Both the position numbers and the translations under genes were made by a program. A stretch of DNA of 64,000 nucleotides from RCIO01 sp965232405. GTDB lineage: Bacteria; Pseudomonadota; Alphaproteobacteria; Rhizobiales; Rhizobiaceae. The stretch lies in assembly GCA_965232405.1 (NCBI GenBank), contig OZ246966.1, forward strand, positions 2,976,001 through 3,040,000, read 5' to 3'. The notes under the pieces were generated by a model. It had not been told where the DNA came from, searched no databases, and worked only from the letters and a program-made list of their open reading frames with translations. Every line of letters starts with the position of its first letter. Position 1 is the stretch's first letter. Of the stretch, positions 29,032 to 37,527 are shown one piece after another.

Positions 29032-30042
29032 ATGCGGTTGTCAAACGATCAGGCGAGTCTGAGGCTTCTTGTAAGCCTGACGGTTGCCGTGTTCCTCATG
29101 CTTTGCGGCATGTGGTTCACCGGACTGTCGCTCGATATTTCGAGCCTCGGCGTGCTTTTGCCGGTGTCCGTGTTTCAGGTCGTACTGTTCGCATATTGCC
29201 GTTTCCGCAGCTTCGAGCGCTTTCAGCCGGTGGTAGAGACGATGCTGCTCTTCACCTTGTCGACCTTCGTCATCTTGCCGATCACCTACGCCGCGGTGCG
29301 CTTCGGCATGCCAATCACGGATGACTGGCTGTCACGCCTGGACATGGCACTGATGTTCGACTGGCAGGCGACGATCCGTTTCGTCGATCAATACCCCCTG
29401 CTGGCGGTGGTATTGCAGCTTTCCTACCTGTCATTCCATTTCCAACTACTTGTTTTACCTATATTTTTTGCATCGCTTCGCAACACCGTACGCGGACAGG
29501 CGATTGTCTTTGCCTATCTAGCCATAGCAATTGTCTCCAGCGCCATCAGCATCTGGTTTCCTGCCTATGGCGCCTACATCACCTATGGCGTCGGACAGTC
29601 CGATGTGAGCGAGATTGTCACCAACGCCGCATTCAGTTTCGTGCGGGAGTTCGATGCGGTTCGCGGCGCGGCTGAATTCACGATGTCGCTCGAACGTGTC
29701 GAAGGCATCCTGACCTTTCCGTCCGTACATGCCGGCGTCGCGGTTTTGTGCGTGTGGGCGGCAGCCGGATCGCGGCTGTTGTTCTGGCCCTTTGTTGTCC
29801 TTAACGCCGCGATGGCATGTGCCGCGATTACGCACGGCAGCCACTATCTGGTGGACATACTTGCCGGTTTCGTGGTCGCCGCCGCCTGCATTGCAGTGAC
29901 GATACGTCTCTTCCCCGGTTGCGGCATCAGGCAAGCGCGGCTTGCCGAGCGGGCGCTTCTCGCTGAATTGCGCAATGCGGTTCCGTGGCGTCGCCGGCAA
30001 CCGGCCATCGCCGGGGAAATCGCGTCGGCGCCGCATCCGTGA
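29032..30042 (+). CDS. PAP2-superfamily membrane phosphatase-like protein
   Basis: A 336-residue polytopic membrane protein of the PAP2_3 / inositol-phosphorylceramide-synthase-like group. About seven helices surround the phosphatase motifs FPSVHAGVAVL and ITHGSHYLVDILAG, which provide the two catalytic His and the Asp. It may dephosphorylate a lipid carrier such as undecaprenyl diphosphate, or transfer a phospho-group between lipids; the family does not decide. It sits between the GtrA gene (84 bp upstream) and a GT-C-like gene that starts 14 bp downstream. Confidence 0.85.
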   Translation: MRLSNDQASLRLLVSLTVAVFLMLCGMWFTGLSLDISSLGVLLPVSVFQVVLFAYCRFRSFERFQPVVETMLLFTLSTFVILPITYAAVRFGMPITDDWLSRLDMALMFDWQATIRFVDQYPLLAVVLQLSYLSFHFQLLVLPIFFASLRNTVRGQAIVFAYLAIAIVSSAISIWFPAYGAYITYGVGQSDVSEIVTNAAFSFVREFDAVRGAAEFTMSLERVEGILTFPSVHAGVAVLCVWAAAGSRLLFWPFVVLNAAMACAAITHGSHYLVDILAGFVVAAACIAVTIRLFPGCGIRQARLAERALLAELRNAVPWRRRQPAIAGEIASAPHP

Positions 30043-30056
30043 CCGGACAGGCGGAC

Positions 30057-31574
30057 ATGCCGCTCCAGACGGTGCGGCCAAGCGCAAGGACGGACGGAAT
30101 TCTGTTCTGGATGCCCTTCGGTCTTTGCGGCGTCATACTTGTCTTTTCGATCTTCTGGCAACAGCGCTGGGGCATCGTCGCCGACACGAGCTGGCTGATC
30201 ACGGTTGGCGAGCGGGTGCTGTCGGGCGAACGGCTTTATGTCGACCTGATCGAGGCCAATCCGCCGTTCAGCGTATGGATGTATTTGCCCGCCGTCGCCA
30301 CCGCCCGTCTCGTGGGCATGGCGCCGGAAACGCTGGTGCAGGGTTATGTCTATCTAATGTGTATGGCTGGCTTGTCACTTGCGGCGCTGATAGCGCGCCG
30401 GGCGGGCTTTACCGAGAACGCCGGCCTTTTCGCACTTCTGCCTGTCTTCTTTGCCCTGCTGATCCTGTTCCCCGGCAACGCGTTCACCGAGCGCGATCAC
30501 ATCGGAACGGCTCTGCTGGCGCCACTTCTGGTTCTGACGGCTTGGCGCATCGATGCAGGCGCCGGAGAACAGCCCTCGTGGCGCTATGCCATTCCGGCCG
30601 GGCTGGCGGGTGGCGTCATCGTGTTGGTCAAGCCATATTACGCGCTGGCAATATTTGGCCCGGCGCTTTACCTCGCCTGGCGCAGGCGCAGCCTGCGTCC
30701 GCTCATCGGCATGGAATACTGGAGCGCTGCAGGGGGTTGCGCGGCCTATCTGGCCGCAGTCCTTTGGATGCACCCCGAGTTCATCCGCGAAGTCATGCCG
30801 GTGCTGTCGGAGACATATTTGCGCGTTGGGCAGCCATTTTCGCTGCTGCTGCAGCAATACGCGGCCGGCTACGCGCTCATCCTCGTTCTTCTGAAGCTGA
30901 TCAGACCGCGCCGGCCGCTGTCGCCGCTGGCTGCGGTGTTCGCATTGGCTTCGCTCGCGGGCATGGCCGTCATGATCCATCAGGCGAAGGGCTGGCCCTA
31001 TCACGCTTATCCCGCCATCGCGCTGGGATTGGCGGCGGTGCTGTGCCAAGCAGCGCGGCGACCCGTCGTGTCAGCCTTGGAACTCGGCGGCATCCGTATG
31101 CTGCTCCTGGCGGGAGCAATGGTCGTCAACGCATTCCCTTTCATGGCCACCCAAAAACCCGACGCTGCACTGGCGGCAACGATCCGCGAAGCGGGCGAGC
31201 AGCCGACCGTGGCTCTGGTTGGCACCGACATCGCCGCGGGGCACCCGCTTACGCGTATGGTCGGCGGGGACTGGATTTCTGCATATTGCAGCGACTGGCT
31301 TGGTGCGTTCGCGCTCAATCTGTCCGACGCCACCCGCGCGAACGATGACCCTACAGCCGCGCGCTACGAGGCTATTGCCACGGATTACGCGGCGCTCAAA
31401 CTCGCGGAATTGCAGCGATTACGGCCGGAGATCCTTATCGTTCAGAAGAACGACGGTCTGTGGCGTGACTATTTCGAAAGCCGGGAAGGTTATGCCGAAT
31501 TCGCGACCGGTTACGTGAAGCTCGTCGAAGACGAAACGGTAGCCATTCACGTCCGCACAAAGGAAGCCCGCTGA
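30057..31574 (+). CDS. GT-C-like polytopic membrane protein
   Basis: A 505-residue integral membrane protein with about ten helices and a soluble C-terminal 120 residues. The first periplasmic loop has GIVADTSWLITVGERVLSGE followed by RLYVDLIEANPPFSV, the D-x-n-Y-D-x-NPP pattern of GT-C enzymes (ArnT and protein-mannosyltransferase-like), which use lipid-phosphate sugars. A TERDHIG loop follows. With the GtrB- and GtrA-like genes upstream it completes a three-component glycan modification set (inference). The ATG at 30057 is preferred; a GTG at 30039 overlaps the PAP2 stop. The exact family is unrecognised. Confidence 0.75.
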   Translation: MPLQTVRPSARTDGILFWMPFGLCGVILVFSIFWQQRWGIVADTSWLITVGERVLSGERLYVDLIEANPPFSVWMYLPAVATARLVGMAPETLVQGYVYLMCMAGLSLAALIARRAGFTENAGLFALLPVFFALLILFPGNAFTERDHIGTALLAPLLVLTAWRIDAGAGEQPSWRYAIPAGLAGGVIVLVKPYYALAIFGPALYLAWRRRSLRPLIGMEYWSAAGGCAAYLAAVLWMHPEFIREVMPVLSETYLRVGQPFSLLLQQYAAGYALILVLLKLIRPRRPLSPLAAVFALASLAGMAVMIHQAKGWPYHAYPAIALGLAAVLCQAARRPVVSALELGGIRMLLLAGAMVVNAFPFMATQKPDAALAATIREAGEQPTVALVGTDIAAGHPLTRMVGGDWISAYCSDWLGAFALNLSDATRANDDPTAARYEAIATDYAALKLAELQRLRPEILIVQKNDGLWRDYFESREGYAEFATGYVKLVEDETVAIHVRTKEAR

Positions 31575-31807
31575 GGTGTCTGCGGTTTTTCGGCAGAATG
31601 ACGCTAAGATGGAGGGTCGCAGGTCCGGCGATGTTCCACCACGAAGCCGTAATTAACTTGGCGGTTGACCTCACGACGCCAGCTGCTCAGGCTGAGAAAC
31701 AAATTTGCACGACACAGAACCTAGGGAGGGAATGATGGCAGCCTAGGTACCAAAATCTATCCACGTCATTGCCCAGCTGAACGGCTTCGGCTAACCGGCC
31801 GGCATCA

Positions 31808-32002
31808 TTGTGGCGTAAGACCGGTCTGGATTGTCAGAAGAGCAAGGAGCCGCTCACCATTCGCGTTGTCTTTTCAGGAGGTGCGGGTCCAAGATTGTGG
31901 CCGCTGCTACGCGATATTCATCCCAAACCTTTCATCGATCTGCCTGACGGCGAGACGCTGTTCTCGTCAGCTGCTGACGCCCGCGCAGCCTTCACCGACT
32001 GA
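31808..32002 (+). pseudogene. Truncated manC fragment
   Basis: A short open frame whose middle encodes FSGGAGPRLWPL, then PKPFIDLPDGETLF. This matches the nucleotide-binding N-terminus of mannose-1-phosphate guanylyltransferase and resembles the start of the complete manC at 33748 (ISGGAGSRLWPL, PKPFIALPDGETL). Homology stops about 40 residues in, and an IS3 transposase tail follows within ten bases. It is a relic of a second manC copy cut by an insertion and deletion. About 230 bp upstream to the GT-C gene shows nothing recognisable. Confidence 0.85.
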
Positions 32003-32007
32003 AAGGA

Positions 32008-32157
32008 GGATTATGACAACCACAGAACGCATTCGGCACTCGGCAACGTCCCGCCGGTCGAGTTCGCCATGAAGATCAGGCTGGAAAAACAGGCTGCATG
32101 AGGCCACATGCGATACCCTAGGACTGTCCACTACGCGGGAGGAAAGTCGGGGTTCGC
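32008..32157 (+). mobile_element. IS3-family element remnant, 3' end only
   Basis: Bases 32008-32101 encode the last 30 residues of an IS3-type transposase OrfB: DYDNHRTHSALGNVPPVEFA followed by MKIRLEKQAA and TGA. The GGGAGGAAAGTCGGGG segment shortly after looks like the terminal region of such elements, so I extend the remnant to about 32157 (less certain). The rest of the element is gone. It differs in sequence from the element at 15.8-16.6 kb, so it was a separate insertion. It abuts the manC fragment. Confidence 0.78.
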
Positions 32158-32308
32158 ATCACAGCAGCTCGGCATGATAAATTTGGGCAAATTCCGCAGA
32201 TGGCCTACGCTAACAGCTCCTACATTTCCGTTGCACTGTATAGTCGGGTTTGGCTTGGCAATCAAAGGTGAATACTTTATCGGAGGCTGTCTTCAACAGG
32301 CCTCGAAA

Positions 32309-33748
32309 ATGGACTCCCAGGATCTGAAATTTGGCACCAGCGGCCTGCGAGGTCTCGCTGCGATTCTCGACGGCAAACCATCCTCGTCTTTCTCAAGCGC
32401 ATTTACGAATGTCATGATGGCGCAAGGCCGACTTGCCGGAGGAGGACGGGTGCTTGTGGGACGCGATCTCAGGGCGAGCAGCCCCGCAATCGCGAGGCGA
32501 TGCATGGCGGGCATTCGCCAGGCCGGCGCGGAGCCGGTCGATTGCGGCGAACTGCCGACACCGGCGCTTGCAGCGCGCGCGATCGCGCTTGGCGCGCCGG
32601 CGATAATGGTGACGGGCAGCCATATCCCCGAAGACCGGAACGGATTGAAATTCTACAGGCCCGACGGCGAGATCGACAAGCACGACGAGGCAGCGATTGT
32701 CGAGGCGGAAGCTACAACGGCGTCGTGTGATGCCGAAGGCGATGCCGCCGCCGGCCAAACCGACGAAATTGCGGCGCAGGATTATGCGGCCCGCGCACTC
32801 GATATGCTGGAACCAGGGGCGCTCGGCGGTATGAAGGTCGGCGTCTATCAGCACTCTTCCGTCATGCGCGACATGCTGGTCGCGGTGCTGGAGAAGCTGG
32901 GAGCGGAGACCGTCGCTTTCTCCCGTAGCAATGTGTTCGTACCGGTCGACACAGAAGCGCTTCGCCGGGAGGATGCCGACACATGCCAAAGTGCTGCCGG
33001 AGCCCATGGGCTTGACGCAATCGTCTCCACGGACGGGGATGCCGATAGGGCGCTTCTTGCCGATGAGAACGGTGCGTTTCTGCGCGGCGATCTTGTTGGT
33101 GCGGTTACCGCAGCCGCGCTGGGCGTCGATTGCGTGGTGACGCCGATAAGCTCCAATTCCGGCATTGAAAAATGCGGACGCTTCGAAAAGGTCGTGCGCA
33201 CGCGCATAGGCTCGCCTTACGTAATCGAAGGCATGAATGTGGCGATCGCCGAGGGCGCTGCCGGCGTGGTCGGCTTTGAGGCCAATGGCGGGGTCCTTCT
33301 CGGTACCGACGCCTCAATGGCGGGCCGCACGATTGCGGCGCTTCCCACCCGCGATGCCATGCTGCCCATATTGGCGGTCTTGTGGACAGCCAAAACGACC
33401 GGGATGCCACTGTCGGCATTCGCGGCCGAATTCTCGTTCGGCGCCGCCAGGGCCGACAGGCTTAAGAATGTGCCGGGAACGCGTAGCGCGCGCTTGCTTG
33501 AGGCACTGGACAACGACGCCGCTTTCCGGGAAGCCTTTCTCGCCGGGTTGATGAGGGTTGGTGCCGTCGACACGACCGACGGCGTACGGATGAGAGGCGA
33601 CGATGGCTGCGTGCTGCATTACCGCGCCTCGGGCAATGCGCCGGAATTGCGGTGCTACGTCGAGGCGCCGGCACAGGAGCGTGCCGAAGCCCTGCTGACG
33701 GACGGGTTGACCCGCGCAAGAAAATATCTGGAGGAGTTGCCTGGCTGA
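32309..33748 (+). CDS. manB: Phosphomannomutase
   Basis: A 479-residue alpha-D-phosphohexomutase converting mannose-6-P to mannose-1-P. It has TGSHIP with phosphoserine S104, the metal-binding STDGDADR, GFEANGG for sugar recognition and the phosphate loop RASGNAPELR. This is the complete copy, including the domain-2 entry (GGMKVGVYQHSSVMRD) missing from the paralogue at 25335. Start 32309 (MDSQDLKFG) is chosen by alignment with that paralogue; the frame is open to 32108 without homology. Its TGA overlaps the manC ATG (TGATG), so the two are translated together. Confidence 0.94.
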   Translation: MDSQDLKFGTSGLRGLAAILDGKPSSSFSSAFTNVMMAQGRLAGGGRVLVGRDLRASSPAIARRCMAGIRQAGAEPVDCGELPTPALAARAIALGAPAIMVTGSHIPEDRNGLKFYRPDGEIDKHDEAAIVEAEATTASCDAEGDAAAGQTDEIAAQDYAARALDMLEPGALGGMKVGVYQHSSVMRDMLVAVLEKLGAETVAFSRSNVFVPVDTEALRREDADTCQSAAGAHGLDAIVSTDGDADRALLADENGAFLRGDLVGAVTAAALGVDCVVTPISSNSGIEKCGRFEKVVRTRIGSPYVIEGMNVAIAEGAAGVVGFEANGGVLLGTDASMAGRTIAALPTRDAMLPILAVLWTAKTTGMPLSAFAAEFSFGAARADRLKNVPGTRSARLLEALDNDAAFREAFLAGLMRVGAVDTTDGVRMRGDDGCVLHYRASGNAPELRCYVEAPAQERAEALLTDGLTRARKYLEELPG

Positions 33749-35169
33749 TGAATATTGTACCGGTCATCATTAGCGGTGGGGCGGGTTCCCGCCTTTGGCC
33801 CCTGTCGCGGGAGGCTTTTCCGAAGCCCTTCATCGCCTTGCCGGATGGCGAGACCCTCATTCGCAAGACCTACGCACGGGCGCTCGCGCTGCCGGGCGTC
33901 GGCAGGGTGGTCACCGTCACAAATCGCGACCTCATGTTCCTCACCTCGGACGAGTACGAGCAGGTCCCGGCGAATGGGGTGCGCCAGAGTTTCATTCTCG
34001 AGCCGATGGGTCGCGACACTGCCGCTGCTGTCGCGTTGTCCTGCCTGCATATTGCAGAGATCGAGGGTGAGGATGCCATCGCGCTCGTGCTCCCGGCCGA
34101 TCACCTGATCCCCGATCAGGCTGCATTCGCAAAGGCGGTGGCGGGCGCCGTGGACCTAGCATCCGAGGGGCGCATAGCCACTTTCGGCATGAAGCCCGAC
34201 CGGCCCGAAACCGGCTACGGCTATATCGAAGTCGATGGCACACGCTTGGTCGGGTTCGTGGAGAAGCCGAGCGCGGAGAGGGCGCTGGAATATGTCGAGA
34301 GCGGCCGTTTCTACTGGAATGGCGGCATGTTCTGCTTTCCGGTGAAGACCATGCTCGCCCTTATGGCCGAGCACTGCCCCGACGTGCTGGAAAAGGCGCG
34401 TATCGCCCATGAGGCGTCGCGCACATCGACATCCGACGACCGCATCACCGTGGAAGTCGACAAGGAGAGCTTCGCCGCTGTTCCGAAGATTTCCATCGAC
34501 TATGCCGTGATGGAGAAGGTGAAGGACGCGGCCTGCGTTCCCTGCAGCTTTTCCTGGTCGGATATAGGCTCCTGGAACGCGGTTTCCGAACTCACGCCGG
34601 CCGACGACAACGGCAACCGGGTGACCGGCGATGTCATGCTCAATGACACGAAAGGCTCGTTCGTGCACAGCGATGACCGCCTGGTGAGCCTCGTCGGCGT
34701 TTCGGATCTTCTTGTTGTAGACACGGCCGATGCCCTGCTCGTTTGTGCCAAGGACGCGGCCCAGAACATCAAGGAAATCTACAATCGGTTGAAGGAGACC
34801 GGCTCCGAGACGGCGATGCTTCACCGCACGGCGCACCGGCCCTGGGGCACTTACACGGTGCTGGAGGAGGGCGAACGCTTCAAGATCAAGCGCATAGAGG
34901 TGAAACCCGGTGGACGCCTGAGCCTGCAGGCGCACAACCACCGCTCCGAGCACTGGGTTGTCGTGAGCGGTACTGCCAAGGTGACCAACGGCGATGACGA
35001 AATCATGCTCACCACCAACCAGTCGACCTATATCCCCTGCGGCAATCGGCACCGGCTGGAGAACCCCGGCAAGCTGCGGCTGGTCATGATCGAGGTGCAG
35101 AGCGGCGAATATCTCGGCGAGGACGACATTATCCGCTTCGACGACATCTACGGCCGGGCCGGCAGTTGA
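33748..35169 (+). CDS. manC: Mannose-1-phosphate guanylyltransferase / mannose-6-phosphate isomerase
   Basis: A 474-residue bifunctional type II enzyme. The N-terminal nucleotidyltransferase has PVIISGGAGSRLWPLSRE, FPKPF, ILEPMGRDTAAAVAL and VEKP. The C-terminal cupin isomerase domain (about 350-474) has RPWGTYTVLEEGERFKIKRI, HNHRSEHWVVVSGTA and NRHRLENPG. It supplies GDP-mannose, the precursor for Gmd and Fcl across the convergent junction. Coupled to manB. All motifs are complete. Confidence 0.96.
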   Translation: MNIVPVIISGGAGSRLWPLSREAFPKPFIALPDGETLIRKTYARALALPGVGRVVTVTNRDLMFLTSDEYEQVPANGVRQSFILEPMGRDTAAAVALSCLHIAEIEGEDAIALVLPADHLIPDQAAFAKAVAGAVDLASEGRIATFGMKPDRPETGYGYIEVDGTRLVGFVEKPSAERALEYVESGRFYWNGGMFCFPVKTMLALMAEHCPDVLEKARIAHEASRTSTSDDRITVEVDKESFAAVPKISIDYAVMEKVKDAACVPCSFSWSDIGSWNAVSELTPADDNGNRVTGDVMLNDTKGSFVHSDDRLVSLVGVSDLLVVDTADALLVCAKDAAQNIKEIYNRLKETGSETAMLHRTAHRPWGTYTVLEEGERFKIKRIEVKPGGRLSLQAHNHRSEHWVVVSGTAKVTNGDDEIMLTTNQSTYIPCGNRHRLENPGKLRLVMIEVQSGEYLGEDDIIRFDDIYGRAGS

Positions 35170-35190
35170 TCTCGGGTCCGCCGGTTCTCC

Positions 35191-36654
35191 TCAGAGCTCG
35201 GTGACTTTCCAGTCCAGCAACGGACGAACGGGCCCGGGGAACGGCCGGGGCATGATGCCGCGCGCGGAGTGTCCGCCGGGATCGACATCCACGATCGTGA
35301 AAGCCAGCGCCATGTCCGCAGTGAAGTGCCGCTTGAAAGGCGCTTCGTCGGGGCTGAAGACCAGAATACTCGCTCGGTACGTGCCGATATTGAGCAGATG
35401 AGGCGGGATCTCCACGACAGCCTCGTGCTTGCCGCTCTTTTCGATCCGGAAGGCGGCCGGATCGGCCACCGGCGGGCAGGATACGAAAGCGATCGTGCCT
35501 TGCGGGCAGTACAGATGGATCGCCGGCACATAGAGCGCCGGTGCCGTGGTGCGATATGACAGCTTGATGCGGACCGGCTGGTCGACACGAAACAGCGTCT
35601 TCTTTTCGCCCTTGGCGTTGCACACCGACCCTTCGATAAGGAATGCCGTCGCGTCCTCCGCCACGATGGTTGGCGTCGTCAGGACCGCGTTCAGGCCCTT
35701 CTGCGGGTCCGGCTTTTCGTCGGCGGTTTTGGCTGGGGCGTCGATCTTCGACGCTTCCTTCTCCGGCTCCTCGGCCTCGGGTTCAGGATCGGATCCGGAT
35801 TCGACAGTGGCGGTCGCATCATCGTCCTCCGGCTGCGCTGTACCGCCGACATGGCTGCGCGCTCCAAGCACCTCTTCGACATAGGCGGAGACGACGTCTT
35901 CGGACGGACCGTCTTCGCGGACGATGCCGCCGTCGAGCCATATGCAGCGGTCGCAATAGCGCATGACCGCGTCCATGCTGTGCGACACGAAGAAAAGCGT
36001 GCGCCCGCCTGACGTCATTCCTTCGACCTTTTCCAGGCACTTGCGCTGGAAGGCCATGTCGCCGACGGCCAGGACTTCGTCCATCAGCAGGATGTCGGGA
36101 TCGAGATGCGCGGCGACCGCGAATGCCAGCCTCATTTTCATCCCGCTCGAATAGTTTTTCACCGGCGTGTCGATGAAACGGGCGACTTCCGAAAACGCGA
36201 CGATATCATCGTATTTGGCGTGCACTTCCTCGCGGGTGAGCCCGTAGAGCGATGCGTTGAGGAAGACGTTCTCGCGTCCGGTCAGATTATCGTTGAAACC
36301 TGTTCCTACTTCCAGCAGCGAGGTCAGCCGACCCTTCAGGCGGACCTCGCCGGTCGTTGGTGGAATGATGCGGGACATGACCTTCAGAAGCGTGGATTTC
36401 CCCGCGCCGTTCCTGCCGATAATGCCGATGCGCTCGCCTTTCTTTACATCGAAGGTGAGGTTTTTCAGCGCCCAGATAAAGTCGCGCCCGGCATCCGCCT
36501 CGCGCCGGCCCAACAGTTCCTTAAACATGTCGCGGACGGCCATACCGGTGTTCTTGTCGGCACCGAGCCGGTAACGCTTGCCGAGGTTCCGGATCGCTAT
36601 GATCGCTTCCTCTTCCCGCTTTCCCAGCGGCGGCTGAATGATTATCTCGTTCAT
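35191..36654 (-). CDS. wzt: Polysaccharide ABC exporter, ATP-binding protein with C-terminal extension (Wzt)
   Basis: A 487-residue ATPase of the O-antigen/teichoic-acid exporter type. The nucleotide-binding domain (15-255) has Walker A GRNGAGKST at 80-88, signature KNYSSGMKMRLAF and Walker B ILLMDEVLAVGD. A very acidic linker (about 265-320) leads to a C-terminal beta-sandwich-like domain (330-487; IKLSYRTTAP, HEAVVEIPPHLLNIGTYRAS). This matches Wzt proteins that bind the modified non-reducing end of the chain before export. It follows wzm by 19 bp. Confidence 0.94.
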   Translation of the reverse strand: MNEIIIQPPLGKREEEAIIAIRNLGKRYRLGADKNTGMAVRDMFKELLGRREADAGRDFIWALKNLTFDVKKGERIGIIGRNGAGKSTLLKVMSRIIPPTTGEVRLKGRLTSLLEVGTGFNDNLTGRENVFLNASLYGLTREEVHAKYDDIVAFSEVARFIDTPVKNYSSGMKMRLAFAVAAHLDPDILLMDEVLAVGDMAFQRKCLEKVEGMTSGGRTLFFVSHSMDAVMRYCDRCIWLDGGIVREDGPSEDVVSAYVEEVLGARSHVGGTAQPEDDDATATVESGSDPEPEAEEPEKEASKIDAPAKTADEKPDPQKGLNAVLTTPTIVAEDATAFLIEGSVCNAKGEKKTLFRVDQPVRIKLSYRTTAPALYVPAIHLYCPQGTIAFVSCPPVADPAAFRIEKSGKHEAVVEIPPHLLNIGTYRASILVFSPDEAPFKRHFTADMALAFTIVDVDPGGHSARGIMPRPFPGPVRPLLDWKVTEL

Positions 36655-36673
36655 CGTGACAACCCGTCGACGC

Positions 36674-37504
36674 TCAAAGCCTGTCCGACAGGTGTTCTTC
36701 CACCCGCTGGAACATCAGAAGCCCGATGGCCGTTGCTCCCAGAGCAAATGCCCAAGTGTAGAGCCACTCGCCCCAGGGAAATGCCATGCCTTCGAAGACG
36801 GCCGCACGGAAGCCCATCAGCAAGCCGACCGCCGGGTTGAGGGCGAAGAAAGGCCGAACATGCTCCGGAAACATTTCCGGTGCGTAGATGACCGGCGACA
36901 CGAACAGCCCGATGTAAAGCACAAAACCGAGAAACTTGTCCCAGTCGCGATTGCCGAGGCCCAAGGCTGCGAAAATGCAGCCGAGACCGAAGATCAGCAG
37001 CAGAACCTGCAACATGACCAGTGGCAATAGCAGGATGTTAACGCCGGGCGGCGTCTGGAAATAGATCATCATCACTGTCAAGGGGACGATGGTGATCGCG
37101 AACATGTACAGGTTCGAGATGATCGCCGAAATCGGCACCAGAAGGCGCGGGAAATAGACCTTGGAGATCAGGCCCGCATTCTGTTTCAGCGAGGTTGCTG
37201 CCTGCTGAACGGCTTCGATGAAATAGAACCATAGTGCCAGGCCACCATAAACGTAGAGCGGGTAAGGCATTTCCACGCCGACCTGGGCGTTGGAAAGTCC
37301 GCGAAACGCCGAAAAAAGGAGCACCATCAGCACGGGGCGGAATACCGGCCAGACATAGGCAAGATATTGCTGATCGAATTCCGACTTGATCCGCCGTTGT
37401 ACCAGCGACCATAGCAATGCCCGGTATTCCCAAAGCTCACGCAGCCGTATCGACGCGAAGCGCCGGGGCGGCTTGATGACGATCGTCAGTCGGGTTTTCG
37501 ACAT
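36674..37504 (-). CDS. wzm: Polysaccharide ABC exporter, permease (Wzm)
   Basis: A 276-residue ABC-2 type permease with six predicted helices. RELWEYRALLWSLVQRRIKS is the family N-terminal amphipathic segment, and ALNPAVGLLMGFRAAVFEG is the conserved region before the last helices. It exports lipid-linked polysaccharide across the inner membrane with Wzt. Order gmd, fcl, wzm, wzt on one strand with gaps of about 20 bp or overlaps, so a single transcript is likely. Confidence 0.94.
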   Translation of the reverse strand: MSKTRLTIVIKPPRRFASIRLRELWEYRALLWSLVQRRIKSEFDQQYLAYVWPVFRPVLMVLLFSAFRGLSNAQVGVEMPYPLYVYGGLALWFYFIEAVQQAATSLKQNAGLISKVYFPRLLVPISAIISNLYMFAITIVPLTVMMIYFQTPPGVNILLLPLVMLQVLLLIFGLGCIFAALGLGNRDWDKFLGFVLYIGLFVSPVIYAPEMFPEHVRPFFALNPAVGLLMGFRAAVFEGMAFPWGEWLYTWAFALGATAIGLLMFQRVEEHLSDRL

Positions 37505-37527
37505 GCCTTCTTTCGCGGTTCGAGCTA

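Noticed and set aside
32108..32308. In-frame 5' extension of the second manB
   Set aside because: The paralogue at 25335 begins at the equivalent of 32309 and the extension includes IS-end sequence.
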